Of a stretch of DNA of 64,000 bases, positions 63,610 to 64,000 are shown piece by piece. The position numbers and the translations under genes are program-made. The number at the start of each line of letters is the position of its first letter. Within the stretch, counting starts at the first letter, position 1. The notes beneath the pieces are model-generated. The model did not search any database. It worked only from the letters and a program-made list of their open reading frames with translations, and was not told the DNA's origin. This stretch comes from Pseudomonas sp. B21-023 (GTDB taxonomy: Bacteria; Pseudomonadota; Gammaproteobacteria; Pseudomonadales; Pseudomonadaceae): positions 2,515,501 to 2,579,500 of the forward strand of contig NZ_CP087190.1 in the NCBI RefSeq assembly GCF_024749165.1, read 5' to 3'.

Positions 63610-64000
63610 ATGGAAGCATTCTGGCAAGCCTTTTTGGCGACGTTGCACACCGAATTCGCCGATGTTGCCGACGAGCGCGAGGTCTCGCGGATCCTCATCC
63701 GCCTGGTGATGGCGGCCTTGCTGGGGGCGGTGCTGGGCTTCGAGCGCGAGAGCAAGGGCAAGTCGGCCGGCGTGCGCACGCACATGCTGGTGTCCATGGG
63801 CGCGGCCTTGTTCGTCCTGGCGCCGAGCATGGCCGGGGCGGACGAGCAGGCGTTGAGCCGGGTGATCCAGGGCATCGTCGCCGGTATCGGCTTTCTCGGC
63901 GCGGGCACGATTCTCAAGGGCAACGGCCGTGACACCAGTCACGTCAAGGGCCTGACCACCGCCGCCGGGCTATGGATGACCGCCGCCATCGGCACGGCTG
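63610..64000 (+). CDS. MgtC/SapB-family membrane protein (truncated by window end)
   Basis: The first 130 residues are visible. Helices with LLGAVLGFERESKGKSAGVRTHMLVSMGAALF and GIVAGIGFLGAGTILK are the MgtC/SapB signature, including the conserved ER and GAGTI segments. Family members affect magnesium homeostasis and virulence or act as transport regulators. TGGAGA precedes the ATG. The C-terminal part lies beyond base 64000. Confidence 0.88.
   Translation, partial: MEAFWQAFLATLHTEFADVADEREVSRILIRLVMAALLGAVLGFERESKGKSAGVRTHMLVSMGAALFVLAPSMAGADEQALSRVIQGIVAGIGFLGAGTILKGNGRDTSHVKGLTTAAGLWMTAAIGTA

Overview
The window is GC-rich chromosomal DNA of a Pseudomonas of the P. putida type. This rests on three things: the codon usage; the many short REP hairpins of the form GCCGGCAAGCCGGCTCCCACA and relatives; and two gene orders I recall from P. 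putida, namely ptxS-kguEKTD next to gluconate dehydrogenase, and GntR-KGSADH-galactarate dehydratase-MFS-kdgD-peptidase C26. No rRNA, tRNA, CRISPR array, prophage or complete insertion sequence was seen.

Layout. 1-9.9 kb: end of a valine/acyl-CoA catabolic operon, a LuxR-type regulator with an amine-oxidising aldehyde dehydrogenase/aminotransferase pair, a tautomerase/SDR pair divergent from a LysR regulator, a MOSC protein, a 5'-nucleotidase and a small DUF2388 protein. 9.9-15 kb: an accessory patch with two divergent short RHS-tip proteins around a glutathione transferase, then a stand-alone PBP2 (mrdA) paralogue. 15-24.4 kb: peripheral glucose oxidation. Gluconate dehydrogenase makes 2-ketogluconate in the periplasm, KguT imports it, KguK phosphorylates it and KguD reduces it to 6-phosphogluconate, under PtxS, whose TGAAACCGGTTTCA operator occurs twice. 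24.6-27.4 kb: small membrane and secreted proteins, a TauE/SafE exporter and an AraC regulator. 27.5-34.1 kb: the complete galactarate to 2-oxoglutarate route with its FadR-type GntR regulator; one dyad lies in front of both the regulator and kdgD. 34.4-35.3 kb: a class-I amidotransferase-like peptidase C26.

35.3-37.1 kb has no convincing gene. It holds three copies (one inverted) of a roughly 320-bp multi-hairpin module whose stems change by compensating substitutions, each joined to a different unrelated tandem repeat. This is the least explained structure in the window. 37.2-47.2 kb is a nine-gene locus that resembles, from memory, the P. aeruginosa pdt locus: a Phd/DUF772 protein, a TpsB transporter, a DUF2341-LamG-ExbB fusion, ExbD, a TonB-like protein, a putative porin, a coiled-coil protein, a YbjN-like protein, a PpiC foldase and a LysR regulator. 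No TpsA exoprotein is present; the repeat field lies where it would be expected.

47.2-58.7 kb concerns repair and metal or cofactor uptake: alkB, a TonB-dependent receptor divergent from a zinc-independent L36 gene with matching Zur-like operators, a second receptor with PepSY and DUF2946 proteins, and a cobalamin-riboswitch-controlled btuB, Fe-S protein and btuF cluster. 58.7-64 kb: an 8-oxoguanine deaminase-type amidohydrolase, a membrane HD-GYP protein with an unusual insert, and the start of an MgtC/SapB protein.
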